From assembly GCA_041397645.1 (NCBI GenBank), contig JAWKWE010000004.1, forward strand, positions 1,488,001-1,552,000: a stretch of DNA of 64,000 nucleotides, in the 5' to 3' direction. Below, one piece after another: positions 18,097 through 26,411 of the stretch. The stretch's first letter is position 1. Each line of letters starts with the position of its first letter. This DNA comes from Hyphomicrobiaceae bacterium. GTDB lineage: Bacteria > Pseudomonadota > Alphaproteobacteria > Rhizobiales > Hyphomicrobiaceae. The notes beneath the pieces are model-generated. The model was not told where the DNA came from. It made no database searches and was given only the letters and a program-made list of their open reading frames with translations. The translations under genes were made by a program, and so were the position numbers.

Positions 18097-21000
18097 ATGT
18101 CGATATTGACCCGGCCGGAAGAAATAGCTCGACCTGAGAAAAATGACCTCCCATTCGATGATCGAGCGGGTGCGTCAGCGATCGGGTCGTTGAGTGAGCT
18201 CCGGAAGTTGAAACCCAAATTGGTTTCTGCTTTGCCGGAGTCCGGACAGCCGGCAAAGGTTCTTCTTATTGGCTCGCTGCCGCCACCGCTAGGCGGCGTC
18301 ACGGTGCACATCACGAGACTAACAGAAGCGTTGAGGAAGCTTGGCTACCTTGTGAGCTTGTTGAACGAGTCGCGGAACTTGCGCGACGACGTCCCCAATG
18401 TCCGGACGAGCTCCCTGCGGGCCTATTTCGCTCTACTGCGACGCGCAGACATCGTCCACATCCATTCAAGCAATCCGGGTGTCAGACTTTATCACGCCGT
18501 CGCCGCGCGTCTGGCCGGAAAGCAGGTTGTTATTACGCTCCATTCCGCCAAGTCGAACGTTATCGGCAGGCTGCTCTATCGCATGGCATGCGCCGTTGCT
18601 CACCAAGCCATTCCTGTCAGCAAGGAAATAAGGGAATCGCTGGGGCTGAAAGGTGAGCCCATACCAGCATTTCTTCCGCCGTCACGGTCGGAGGAGGTTG
18701 TTCCGCCGGAGTTGGCCGATTGGATGGAGATGCAGCGTAGAGAGGGTCGCAGGGTTGCTGTCTCTAACGCATCGAACATGCGCTTGTTCGCCGGTCAGGA
18801 TCTCTACGGCTTGGACATGCTCGTTGAGTGCTTCGCGCGGCCGGACGTTGCGCGCAAGTACGCATTGCTGCTTGTTGTAGCATCAGTTCGCATCGGAGCC
18901 GACAGCTTCAAGGCGTTGCAGCAAGATATAGAGCGTCGCGGATTGGGTGCGCAGATCAAGCTCGTCAATGTAGATGCGCCGTTTGCCGGTATCATTGCCG
19001 CTGCGGACGCGGTAGTGCGTGCAACAAACACTGATGGCGATGCGTTAACGGTGCGCGAAGGACTTTGGTACGGCAAGCGCGTTTTGGCATCAGATTGTGT
19101 AATGCGACCAGAGGGCACAGAGTTGTTTAAGACCCGCGACGTCGACGATCTTGCGATCAAGCTTCTTGATGACGTTAGCGAAAGATCCGTTGTCGAGTCA
19201 CCCGATTTCGTCAGCGACTTGGATGCAGTTTATCGGAGTTGTCTTAAATCGCGGTCCCGCCAAACTGGCGTTGAAGAGGCGGTTTTCGATAAGCCCGCGC
19301 AGGCCAAAAAGAAAATTCTCGTCATTGCGCAATTCTACGCGCCCGACATAACCGCGGGCGCGTTCCGGATCAGCGAGACGGTAGGACTATTGCGCAAAGA
19401 TGCGGACGTGCGGGTCATCACCGCTGTTCCCCACAAGGCGCAGGCAGAAGCGGCGGGTGATAGAAGCGAAGAAGGCGTGGTGCGGGTCTGGATAAGACCC
19501 TACGAGGGTGGCGGTGCGTTCAACTATATCGCGCACTACTTTTCGTTCGTCGTCACCGCGATTGCAGCTGGCATCCGGCTACGACGCAGCGGATGGCGTC
19601 CCGATGTCATCTGGGTCAGCTCTCCGCCCTTATTTGTTGGCATCGCCGGGGACGTGTTGCGGCGAGTGATGGGTTGTCCCTTGGTCCTGGACATCAGAGA
19701 CATCTGGCCGGAGTCTGCTGTCGGCGCCAAGGTTATTACCCAAGACGGCGCGCTGTTTCGCTCAGGAAAAGTCTTGGAACGCTGGCTCTATGCCCGCGCC
19801 GACCGCATGACGTGCGTATCGCAGGCGATGCAGCGCTACCTGACCGAGATGTCAGGCAAGACCGTGCACGTCGTCTACAACGGTATTCTTACCCGTCCTC
19901 GGCCGGAGCCGGCGGCTAAAATCGAAAAACGGATACTCTACGCGGGCAATCTTGGTCGTGCGCAAGGTTTGGACGTCTTGATTGCAGCGTTTGCCGAGGC
20001 AAAAAAGCGATCTGAGAATCTTGTTGGCTGGACGGTCGATTTCATCGGCACCGGTGCAATCGAAGAGTCGCTACGCGCCAGCGTTGCCGAACTTGGACTT
20101 GACGACAAGGTTCGCTTTCTTGGAGTGCGCGACAAGCCGTCAGCCATTGCGGAGATGCGCCAGTCGGCTGCCTTGTTTATCAACCTCCTAAGCGAAGCAG
20201 TGTTTGCGCTGACGGTTCCCTCGAAAGTCTTCGACTGCATGCTTGTGGGTCGGCCCATTCTATTTGGTGTCGAGAACGCCGAGGCGCGGGCCATATTGGC
20301 AGAGAGCGGCGGCAACATCGAGTTCAGCGCTAACGATCAGGAATCCCTTACAGCGGCAATCATCGACCTCGCCGCGCGGTTGAAAGAGGTCGAAGTTTTG
20401 GCGCATGCCAATTCCGACGTCGTTCTGAGCAGGTACACTCGTGAGGAGGCGACCCGCGAACTGGTCTCCGCGCTAGATGCGGCGCTAGCGTCGCCACGCC
20501 CGTCTGCGTTTCATAGACTACGAGCCAAAGTCAACGGGCTCTGGCAAGGGACGGTCCGTCAAGCCGAGTTCATCCGCCACGTTCCAGCGCGCAAATTGCT
20601 TCGTAGAGGTGAACTCACGGCCAAAAGGCAACTGCTGCAGCGTTTTCCTCCAGCTCAGTCGGCGCCGCAAGATGCTAGGCTTGCTATTGAGCTGCCGTTG
20701 CCTTTGATGCCGCCCCGACGGGGCAGAGCAACATCTGAGAATGGCGCCTTGAGGTTTACGCTTCTTGGCAGGACGCGAAATGTTTCGCTGCCGATCGCTT
20801 GGCAAAGCGCGGAGCAGGAGCGCGAGACTCAGCTTTGGTGGATGACACTCAACTATATGGAATTTCTTGAGGAGTTGAACGACGACATCTTTGCGTCTGT
20901 CGTCGACTCTTGGATGTCGTCTGTGCGTCCTTATGCGAAGGGATATTGGCGCGACACCTTCAATAGCTTCACTCTCTCAATCAGAACCGTCGTATGGATG

Positions 21001-22212
21001 CAGCAACTTGCCAGCAGGAAGATGTTGGCGCCATCGCTGCGCCTGAAGCTCGCTGACAGCATCGCACAGCAGCTACATTTTCTCGAACGTAACCTTGAGA
21101 CCGATCTTGGCGGCAATCATCTGATCAAGAATGTCAAGGCGCTTATTTTCGGAAGTGTGTACTTTGAAGGAAAGACAGCGCGCGGATGGCGCGAGCGGGC
21201 CTTAAAACTTCTCGCGAGAGAACTGCCACATCAGATCCTTGTTGATGGCGTTCACTTTGAGCGGTCGTTGTCGTACCACAACCAGGTCTTTGTCGATCTG
21301 CTTGAGATTCGTCATGTGCTCGGGTGCGATCCGCTCGCTGGCGCATTGGATCGTGCGCTGGCGGCAATGGCCCAGGCGATTGCAGATTTCGCTCATGGTG
21401 ATGGAATGCCGGCGCAATTCAGCGATGCTGGCCTTCATATGAGTTATTCTTCTGAGGATTGCCTCAACGCCCATCAGGTTGTCTTTGGCAGTAGGCCAGA
21501 GGGCCGTTCGGCCTTTTCATATCCCGATGCGGGCTACTTCGGTTTGCGGGACGCGGAGACAGATACTCTCTTTGTTGCCGATTGCGGTCCGATTGGTCCC
21601 GACGATCTTCCAGGTCATGGCCATGCGGACATCTTGTCGTTTGAATGGTCCATCGCCGGAAAGCGACTTATCGTTGATCAAGGTGTTTACGAGTACGTGG
21701 CTGGTGCTCGCAGAGACGCATCGCGATCGTCGCAGTACCACAATACGTTGAGCATTGCCGGCGTCGATCAGGCCGACTTTTTCGGGGATTTTCGCGTTGG
21801 ACGTCGGGCCCATGCAACATTGCTCAATTTTGAACAGACCCAGGACGGGATCGTGATGGAGGGACGTCATGATGGATTTGCGCCGGCGGTCCATACGCGG
21901 CATTTCACAGTGTCGGGAAGCGAAGTAACGGTCAACGACCGCTTGCAAGGGAATGCGCACAGGAAAGTAGCAGTCAGCCTCTTGTTACATCCGGAGGCCC
22001 GTCCGCGTCTCTTGACAGACGGTATTCACATTGTGTTAGGCGGCCGGACGATACGTTTGCGCTCCAACATCCCGTTCCAAATCGAACCTGCGGTATGGTG
22101 GCCGGATATCGGTGCCGAGCTGGAGACGAACCGTCTGATCGCCCGATGGCCCGAGGGATGCGAAAGCGCGACGTTCTCTCTGCGGGTTGAGGCGCGGCCA
22201 GACCATGAATAG
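18097..22212 (+). CDS. Tripartite fusion: GT4 glycosyltransferase - GT4 glycosyltransferase - heparinase II/III-like lyase
   Basis: 1371 residues in one uninterrupted frame. Residues ~50-390: a GT4-like domain (LLIGSLPPPLGGVTVHI, ATNTDGDALTVREGLWYG), paralogous to the gene at 15228. Residues ~405-800: a second GT4 domain of WbuB type (ILVIAQFYAPDITAGAFRI, LDIRDIWPES, YAGNLGRAQGLD). Residues ~890-1371: a heparinase II/III-like polysaccharide lyase with an alpha/alpha part (GNHLIKN, Asn1007; SYHNQ, Tyr1060) and a beta-sandwich part (GHGHADIL, His1174/His1176; SQYHNTLS). There is no signal peptide or membrane helix, so the lyase module would be cytoplasmic unless processed or exported another way, which is odd for a polymer-cleaving domain. 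The ribosome site is weak (GTGGA). It may couple two sugar additions with a lyase-fold function; the latter is uncertain. Confidence 0.85.
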   Translation: MSILTRPEEIARPEKNDLPFDDRAGASAIGSLSELRKLKPKLVSALPESGQPAKVLLIGSLPPPLGGVTVHITRLTEALRKLGYLVSLLNESRNLRDDVPNVRTSSLRAYFALLRRADIVHIHSSNPGVRLYHAVAARLAGKQVVITLHSAKSNVIGRLLYRMACAVAHQAIPVSKEIRESLGLKGEPIPAFLPPSRSEEVVPPELADWMEMQRREGRRVAVSNASNMRLFAGQDLYGLDMLVECFARPDVARKYALLLVVASVRIGADSFKALQQDIERRGLGAQIKLVNVDAPFAGIIAAADAVVRATNTDGDALTVREGLWYGKRVLASDCVMRPEGTELFKTRDVDDLAIKLLDDVSERSVVESPDFVSDLDAVYRSCLKSRSRQTGVEEAVFDKPAQAKKKILVIAQFYAPDITAGAFRISETVGLLRKDADVRVITAVPHKAQAEAAGDRSEEGVVRVWIRPYEGGGAFNYIAHYFSFVVTAIAAGIRLRRSGWRPDVIWVSSPPLFVGIAGDVLRRVMGCPLVLDIRDIWPESAVGAKVITQDGALFRSGKVLERWLYARADRMTCVSQAMQRYLTEMSGKTVHVVYNGILTRPRPEPAAKIEKRILYAGNLGRAQGLDVLIAAFAEAKKRSENLVGWTVDFIGTGAIEESLRASVAELGLDDKVRFLGVRDKPSAIAEMRQSAALFINLLSEAVFALTVPSKVFDCMLVGRPILFGVENAEARAILAESGGNIEFSANDQESLTAAIIDLAARLKEVEVLAHANSDVVLSRYTREEATRELVSALDAALASPRPSAFHRLRAKVNGLWQGTVRQAEFIRHVPARKLLRRGELTAKRQLLQRFPPAQSAPQDARLAIELPLPLMPPRRGRATSENGALRFTLLGRTRNVSLPIAWQSAEQERETQLWWMTLNYMEFLEELNDDIFASVVDSWMSSVRPYAKGYWRDTFNSFTLSIRTVVWMQQLASRKMLAPSLRLKLADSIAQQLHFLERNLETDLGGNHLIKNVKALIFGSVYFEGKTARGWRERALKLLARELPHQILVDGVHFERSLSYHNQVFVDLLEIRHVLGCDPLAGALDRALAAMAQAIADFAHGDGMPAQFSDAGLHMSYSSEDCLNAHQVVFGSRPEGRSAFSYPDAGYFGLRDAETDTLFVADCGPIGPDDLPGHGHADILSFEWSIAGKRLIVDQGVYEYVAGARRDASRSSQYHNTLSIAGVDQADFFGDFRVGRRAHATLLNFEQTQDGIVMEGRHDGFAPAVHTRHFTVSGSEVTVNDRLQGNAHRKVAVSLLLHPEARPRLLTDGIHIVLGGRTIRLRSNIPFQIEPAVWWPDIGAELETNRLIARWPEGCESATFSLRVEARPDHE

Positions 22213-22275
22213 ACATGCTTTGCCCTCGGTATTGCACCGGTTCGTGGACAGATCCTTTAACGCAAGGAGTCGCCC

Positions 22276-23484
22276 GTGATCCGCGATGCGTTGCGTGTTT
22301 TTGGATCAAATCTCGCGGTTAATCTGAGTTCCTTTTTGGTGCTCGCGATTGCAGGCCGTGTGATGCAGGTGGAAGAGTTCGCGACGCTTAGCCTCGTAGT
22401 CGCGATGAGTCAGCTTGGGTCCAGCGCACTCGATCTTGGGATCAATGTTGGAACGGTCAAGAAATACTCAGAGAAGAAGGAGCAGCGCTTTCTATCGACG
22501 CTTATATGGTTGAAGCTTGCAGTCTATGCAGTTTGCGTGGCGTTCGTCTTCTTGGGCTATATGGGCGGTGCTCCAGCTTACTGGTTGGTAGTGATCGCCT
22601 GCGCTGCATCGATCGATCTGTGGAGTGGGGCGCGAGCCCTTGATCAGGCGCGGACGGATTTCGAAAGCTTTGCGCAAGCCAACATTTTGTTCGCTATCCT
22701 GCGCATTCCATTATCCGTCATTGGGATAATTAGGGGCAATGCTTTCTTGGTGGCTGCGGGGCTCTATATTGGACCGCTGTTAGCAATCGCACTGTATAAA
22801 TGGAGAGCAACGGCCTCTCATGCCGAGAGGCCCGACGTCGATACCGGCTCTGAAGTTCTGCGTTATGCGTTGCCCGTATACGTTTCGTCTACAATGTACA
22901 CGTTTGCGATCTACTGCCCTCAATTCTTTATCTCTCATCGCCTGGACGCTGCAGCTGTTGCGACGTTCGGCGTGCTCCTCACGTTTCTCGGTCCGCTCGT
23001 TTTGCTGAATGCGTCAGTGAGAGTTTATCTTCTGCCACTTGTGGCCGGAAGCGCCATCAGGAGATCGGATATTCTATCAAATCGACGGGTCGTGGCGATG
23101 GTGTGGGGGCTGCTGGGAGCTGCATTTCTGGGTTTATCTATCTCAGCGGTTCTAATTGAGAAGATTTATGGACAGAAGTATCCGGGCATTGCGCTCCCAT
23201 TCGCGATATTCATTGGGCTGAATTTTCTGTGCTTATTGATCGGTGAGTTCAATATCGAGGTCCACCGGCTGGGGAGGATCAAGGTCGAGGCCTTGGTCAA
23301 CTTTGCGCGCCTTGCAGTTCTAGTAACTGTCCTGTGGTTGTTTGGTAGTGATCTCCTTTCGATCGTGATTTTGTCAGGACTTACGATGGTGGTTGGAGAA
23401 ATAGTCCTATTTCTCGTTATTGGTGAATTGCTGCGTAGAGAAGCAATTGAGCACGGTTCGCGAGCGATAGGTGAGCGAGCGTAA
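22276..23484 (+). CDS. Polysaccharide flippase, Wzx/MATE-like
   Basis: 402 residues with about 11-12 hydrophobic segments along the whole length, starting with FGSNLAVNLSSFLVLAIAGRVM and EEFATLSLVVAMSQLGSSALDLGI, the characteristic opening of polysaccharide-type MOP flippases. It moves the lipid-linked repeat unit across the inner membrane. The GTG start is preceded by AAGGAG at good distance. It overlaps the next gene by 14 bp. With the polymerase-like gene at 28540 and the Wzz-like gene it completes a Wzx/Wzy set. Confidence 0.82.
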   Translation: MIRDALRVFGSNLAVNLSSFLVLAIAGRVMQVEEFATLSLVVAMSQLGSSALDLGINVGTVKKYSEKKEQRFLSTLIWLKLAVYAVCVAFVFLGYMGGAPAYWLVVIACAASIDLWSGARALDQARTDFESFAQANILFAILRIPLSVIGIIRGNAFLVAAGLYIGPLLAIALYKWRATASHAERPDVDTGSEVLRYALPVYVSSTMYTFAIYCPQFFISHRLDAAAVATFGVLLTFLGPLVLLNASVRVYLLPLVAGSAIRRSDILSNRRVVAMVWGLLGAAFLGLSISAVLIEKIYGQKYPGIALPFAIFIGLNFLCLLIGEFNIEVHRLGRIKVEALVNFARLAVLVTVLWLFGSDLLSIVILSGLTMVVGEIVLFLVIGELLRREAIEHGSRAIGERA

Positions 23485-25207
23485 AGATGGGACCGCAGCT
23501 CGAATTATTTTGGGACATCATGTCGTGACTGCACAAACGTGTGCCCTCAAGAAGCCAGCAGGACATGTTGTACGTGACGACCCAAAGCCGTTACGGTTTG
23601 CCGTCATTTATCGGGATGTCGATTTAGCGCCTTGGCAACAGCGGTCCGTAGGCTTGATGGAACGGAGCGGTTACGGGCGATTGGTAGGCTGCATTCGTGT
23701 CACGACCGCCCAAGGTGCGACTTCTCAGCTCGACAAAGACGCTGCTGGCGTCAACCTTAAGGTCGTTTCCTGCCGAGGGGAGAAGTCGGAGCGCGGCTTC
23801 TGGCAGTTAGATCATGAAGGTGTGGCAGTCGTTCGTGCGATGAATCTGGACGCTCTGTTGGTGTTCGGGATTGAGCGACTAGACGCCAGCGTGACTGAAG
23901 CGGCGCGATACGGCGCTTGGTGCTTTGCAGGATTTGGCGACCGACCCGATGCTGATGCGGCTATCGTGGCAAGCCCGGTGCGGAAAGGAGAGCCGCTGAC
24001 AAGAATTGCGCTCATCAAAATGGGCTTGTCAGCTGATGATGCCATAATTCTCAAGCATGCAATCTTGCGGACACGGCGGACTATTCAAGAAAACTTCGAT
24101 CACGCGGTCGACGTGATGTCCGAGTGGCCGGCAAGCGTTGCAAAAATGCTGACCTGCGGATGTGAGTTGCCCGTCGAGCACGCTTCCATCGCGGCTTTCA
24201 ACGATGCCCAAGGCTTGTCTCTGGGCCAGTCGACGAAGGGGGCCGTCTCAGAATTATTACGGTGGCTGCGGTCAAAAATAGGTTCTCTCTTCACGTTCGA
24301 TCAGTGGCACATCGGACTGGCTCATAGGAGCTTTCAGGAGGTGCTTGAAGGCGGATTGCCGGATGACATTTCGTGGGCTCCCACGCCAAGATGGGGTGTA
24401 TTTTATGCCGATCCCATGGGCATTGAAGTCGCTGATGGCCTGAAGGTACTATGCGAGCGCTACGATCATTGGATTGGGAAGGGCGATATTTGCGCATTCG
24501 ACTGCAGCGCCAGCAAGGGATGGAGCAAGAAGGCTGTCGATGCCATCGACGAGCCTTTTCATCTCTCCTATCCTTATGTGCTTCAAACTGGCGATCTTAA
24601 GGTATGTCTACCAGAATCCTGCGAGGCGGGTGCGGCCTTTGCCTATTCCATCAAGGCAGATGGGGCGATTAGCTCTACGGAAAAGAAGCAATTCCTTAAT
24701 TTCGAAATTGCCGATCCAACTCTAATCAAGCATGAGGGTTTATGGTATCTGTTTGGTGCAGAGGCGAGAGAGGCTCAACACGCGTTAAGGATTTGGTACT
24801 CTGACAGCGTTGAGGGGCCATGGACGCCGCATCCAGCAAATCCCGTCAAATGCGATGTTCAAACAGCCCGGCCCGCAGGTCCGATTGTTCGCCTTAACGG
24901 TAAGCTTTATCGGCCGTCGCAGGATTCGACATATTCCTACGGCTCTGCCTGCAATATCATGGAAGTCGTTGAGTTATCGCCTACCAGCTTTAACGAAGTT
25001 TGCGCGCGCAAGATTGAACCTAATCCGCGTTGGTCTTATCCTGAAGGCATTCACACGCTGACCACGACGCGGGATGGGATTCTAATTGACGCAAAAGCTG
25101 TCCGCATCACGCCGCTCGCCCCCCTTCTTAGAATCGCTAATTTCATAGCAGTTCGTTGGCGCCGGAGGCGACTGGCAGCGCACCGCTCTAGCCTGTCCTC
25201 GTCGTGA
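23471..25207 (+). CDS. Formyltransferase-like domain fused to GINT1/GH43-like beta-propeller
   Basis: 578 residues. The N-terminal part (~40-215) resembles the diverged formyltransferase-like domain found in such proteins (LDALLVFGIERLDASVTEAARYGAW). The C-terminal part (~285-540) resembles the five-bladed propeller of glucosamine-inositolphosphorylceramide-transferase N-domains and GH43 (FYADPMG, HLSYPYV, IADPTLIKHEGLWYLFGA, GRPSQDST-like RPSQDSTYSYG). The expected formyl catalytic Asn-His-Asp set is not evident, so that domain may be inactive. It could N-formylate or otherwise modify an amino sugar of the repeat; this is inference. GTG start within the flippase gene end. Confidence 0.65.
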   Translation: MSERKDGTAARIILGHHVVTAQTCALKKPAGHVVRDDPKPLRFAVIYRDVDLAPWQQRSVGLMERSGYGRLVGCIRVTTAQGATSQLDKDAAGVNLKVVSCRGEKSERGFWQLDHEGVAVVRAMNLDALLVFGIERLDASVTEAARYGAWCFAGFGDRPDADAAIVASPVRKGEPLTRIALIKMGLSADDAIILKHAILRTRRTIQENFDHAVDVMSEWPASVAKMLTCGCELPVEHASIAAFNDAQGLSLGQSTKGAVSELLRWLRSKIGSLFTFDQWHIGLAHRSFQEVLEGGLPDDISWAPTPRWGVFYADPMGIEVADGLKVLCERYDHWIGKGDICAFDCSASKGWSKKAVDAIDEPFHLSYPYVLQTGDLKVCLPESCEAGAAFAYSIKADGAISSTEKKQFLNFEIADPTLIKHEGLWYLFGAEAREAQHALRIWYSDSVEGPWTPHPANPVKCDVQTARPAGPIVRLNGKLYRPSQDSTYSYGSACNIMEVVELSPTSFNEVCARKIEPNPRWSYPEGIHTLTTTRDGILIDAKAVRITPLAPLLRIANFIAVRWRRRRLAAHRSSLSSS

Positions 25208-25250
25208 TCGGTGGTGATTATACGCCGCTTTAATTTCGGTGATCGTGATT

Positions 25251-26408
25251 ATGAATTTCCATAGCGTGAATTTGCGAGGAAGTCGTCCCACACTGCAGCG
25301 CTTGGCATTTGTCATTCCAAACATGACAGTCGGCGGCGCCGCTCGGGTGGCTTCTATCCTGTGCGCGGAGTGGGTAGCTGCTGGTCACGAGGTCCATCTC
25401 GTCACCTACGAAGATCCGGGTACGCCTCCGATCTATCCGATCGACCCGAGCGTTGTTCGCCATCAGATTGGTTTGAGCGTTTCCCCGGAAAACATGTTTG
25501 GCTTTGTCTCCAATAACGCCCAACGTGTTTTCCGTTTGCGTCGGGCGCTTAAGAAAATCAAGCCAACTGCCGTGATTTCGTTTCTGCTAAATGCAAATAT
25601 TACGGCTGTTGTCGCAGGCCGCAGCCTTGGCATTCCAGTAATCATCAGTGACCGAAACCATCCAGGCCACGACAAGATCTCGTCGGTCAGAGAGAAGGTT
25701 CGGGAATTCATTTATCCCTTCGCGAGCCGCGTGTGTGTGCAGACCGAGAATATTCGAAGCTGGTACGGCGAGAATCTGAAGCTTGATACCGTGGTCATTC
25801 CCAATCCCGCGCCTTCTCCAGACTGCCGACCGGTGACAGTTCACGCAGCTCAGTCCATCCGGCGGCTCCGCGCCATCAGCCTCGGTCGTCTTGTGTACCA
25901 GAAGGGATTGGACCGGCTCATTGATGCATTTGCGCTTATCAGCGCCGAGGCCGCACAATGGGATCTTGCGATTTACGGTGTAGGGGAGGCTCGTGAAGAT
26001 CTCGAGAAGCAAATTGAGGCTCGAGGACTGCGAGAGCGCGTTTTTCTCATGGGCAATACCACCGATGCCATGAGAGAGTTGCGTGAATCTGATCTCTATG
26101 TTCACGCCGCCCGTTACGAAGGTTATCCCAACGCAATTTTGGAGGCCTTGGCGGCAGGACTTTGCGTCGTCGCAACGGACTGTCCCGGTGCAACGAGTGA
26201 GATACTGGACCGAGGCAAATACGGCATACTCGTGCCAGATGCAGATGCGGACTGCCTTGCTGAGGGCATGAAGAAGGCAATGATAGACGATGTGGTGCGG
26301 GAGAGGTTTGCAACCCTGGCGCCTAAGGCAATTGAAAACATCACGCCCGATGCCATCGCCCAACGCTGGGTGAGAGAAGTAGAGCAATGCCAGAAAGTGG
26401 CGGTATAG
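25251..26408 (+). CDS. Glycosyltransferase family 4
   Basis: GT-B glycosyltransferase of about 385 residues. The N-terminal FVIPNMTVGGAARVASIL is the GT4 acceptor-side glycine loop; the C-terminal domain has SLGRLVYQKGLDRLIDAF and YEGYPNAILEALAAG, an E-x7-E motif with both glutamates present. It resembles GalNAc transferases of the PglA/PglH kind, but donor and acceptor cannot be told. The ATG at 25251 is taken; GTG codons at 25239 and 25245 are alternatives. It is the last cytoplasmic transferase of the run. Confidence 0.85.
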   Translation: MNFHSVNLRGSRPTLQRLAFVIPNMTVGGAARVASILCAEWVAAGHEVHLVTYEDPGTPPIYPIDPSVVRHQIGLSVSPENMFGFVSNNAQRVFRLRRALKKIKPTAVISFLLNANITAVVAGRSLGIPVIISDRNHPGHDKISSVREKVREFIYPFASRVCVQTENIRSWYGENLKLDTVVIPNPAPSPDCRPVTVHAAQSIRRLRAISLGRLVYQKGLDRLIDAFALISAEAAQWDLAIYGVGEAREDLEKQIEARGLRERVFLMGNTTDAMRELRESDLYVHAARYEGYPNAILEALAAGLCVVATDCPGATSEILDRGKYGILVPDADADCLAEGMKKAMIDDVVRERFATLAPKAIENITPDAIAQRWVREVEQCQKVAV

Positions 26409-26411
26409 CCT

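Noticed and set aside
17813..18109. 98-codon forward frame between the CapK-like gene and the large fusion
   Set aside because: Cys/Gln/Arg-rich, no resemblance to a family, no ribosome site and overlaps the real downstream gene.
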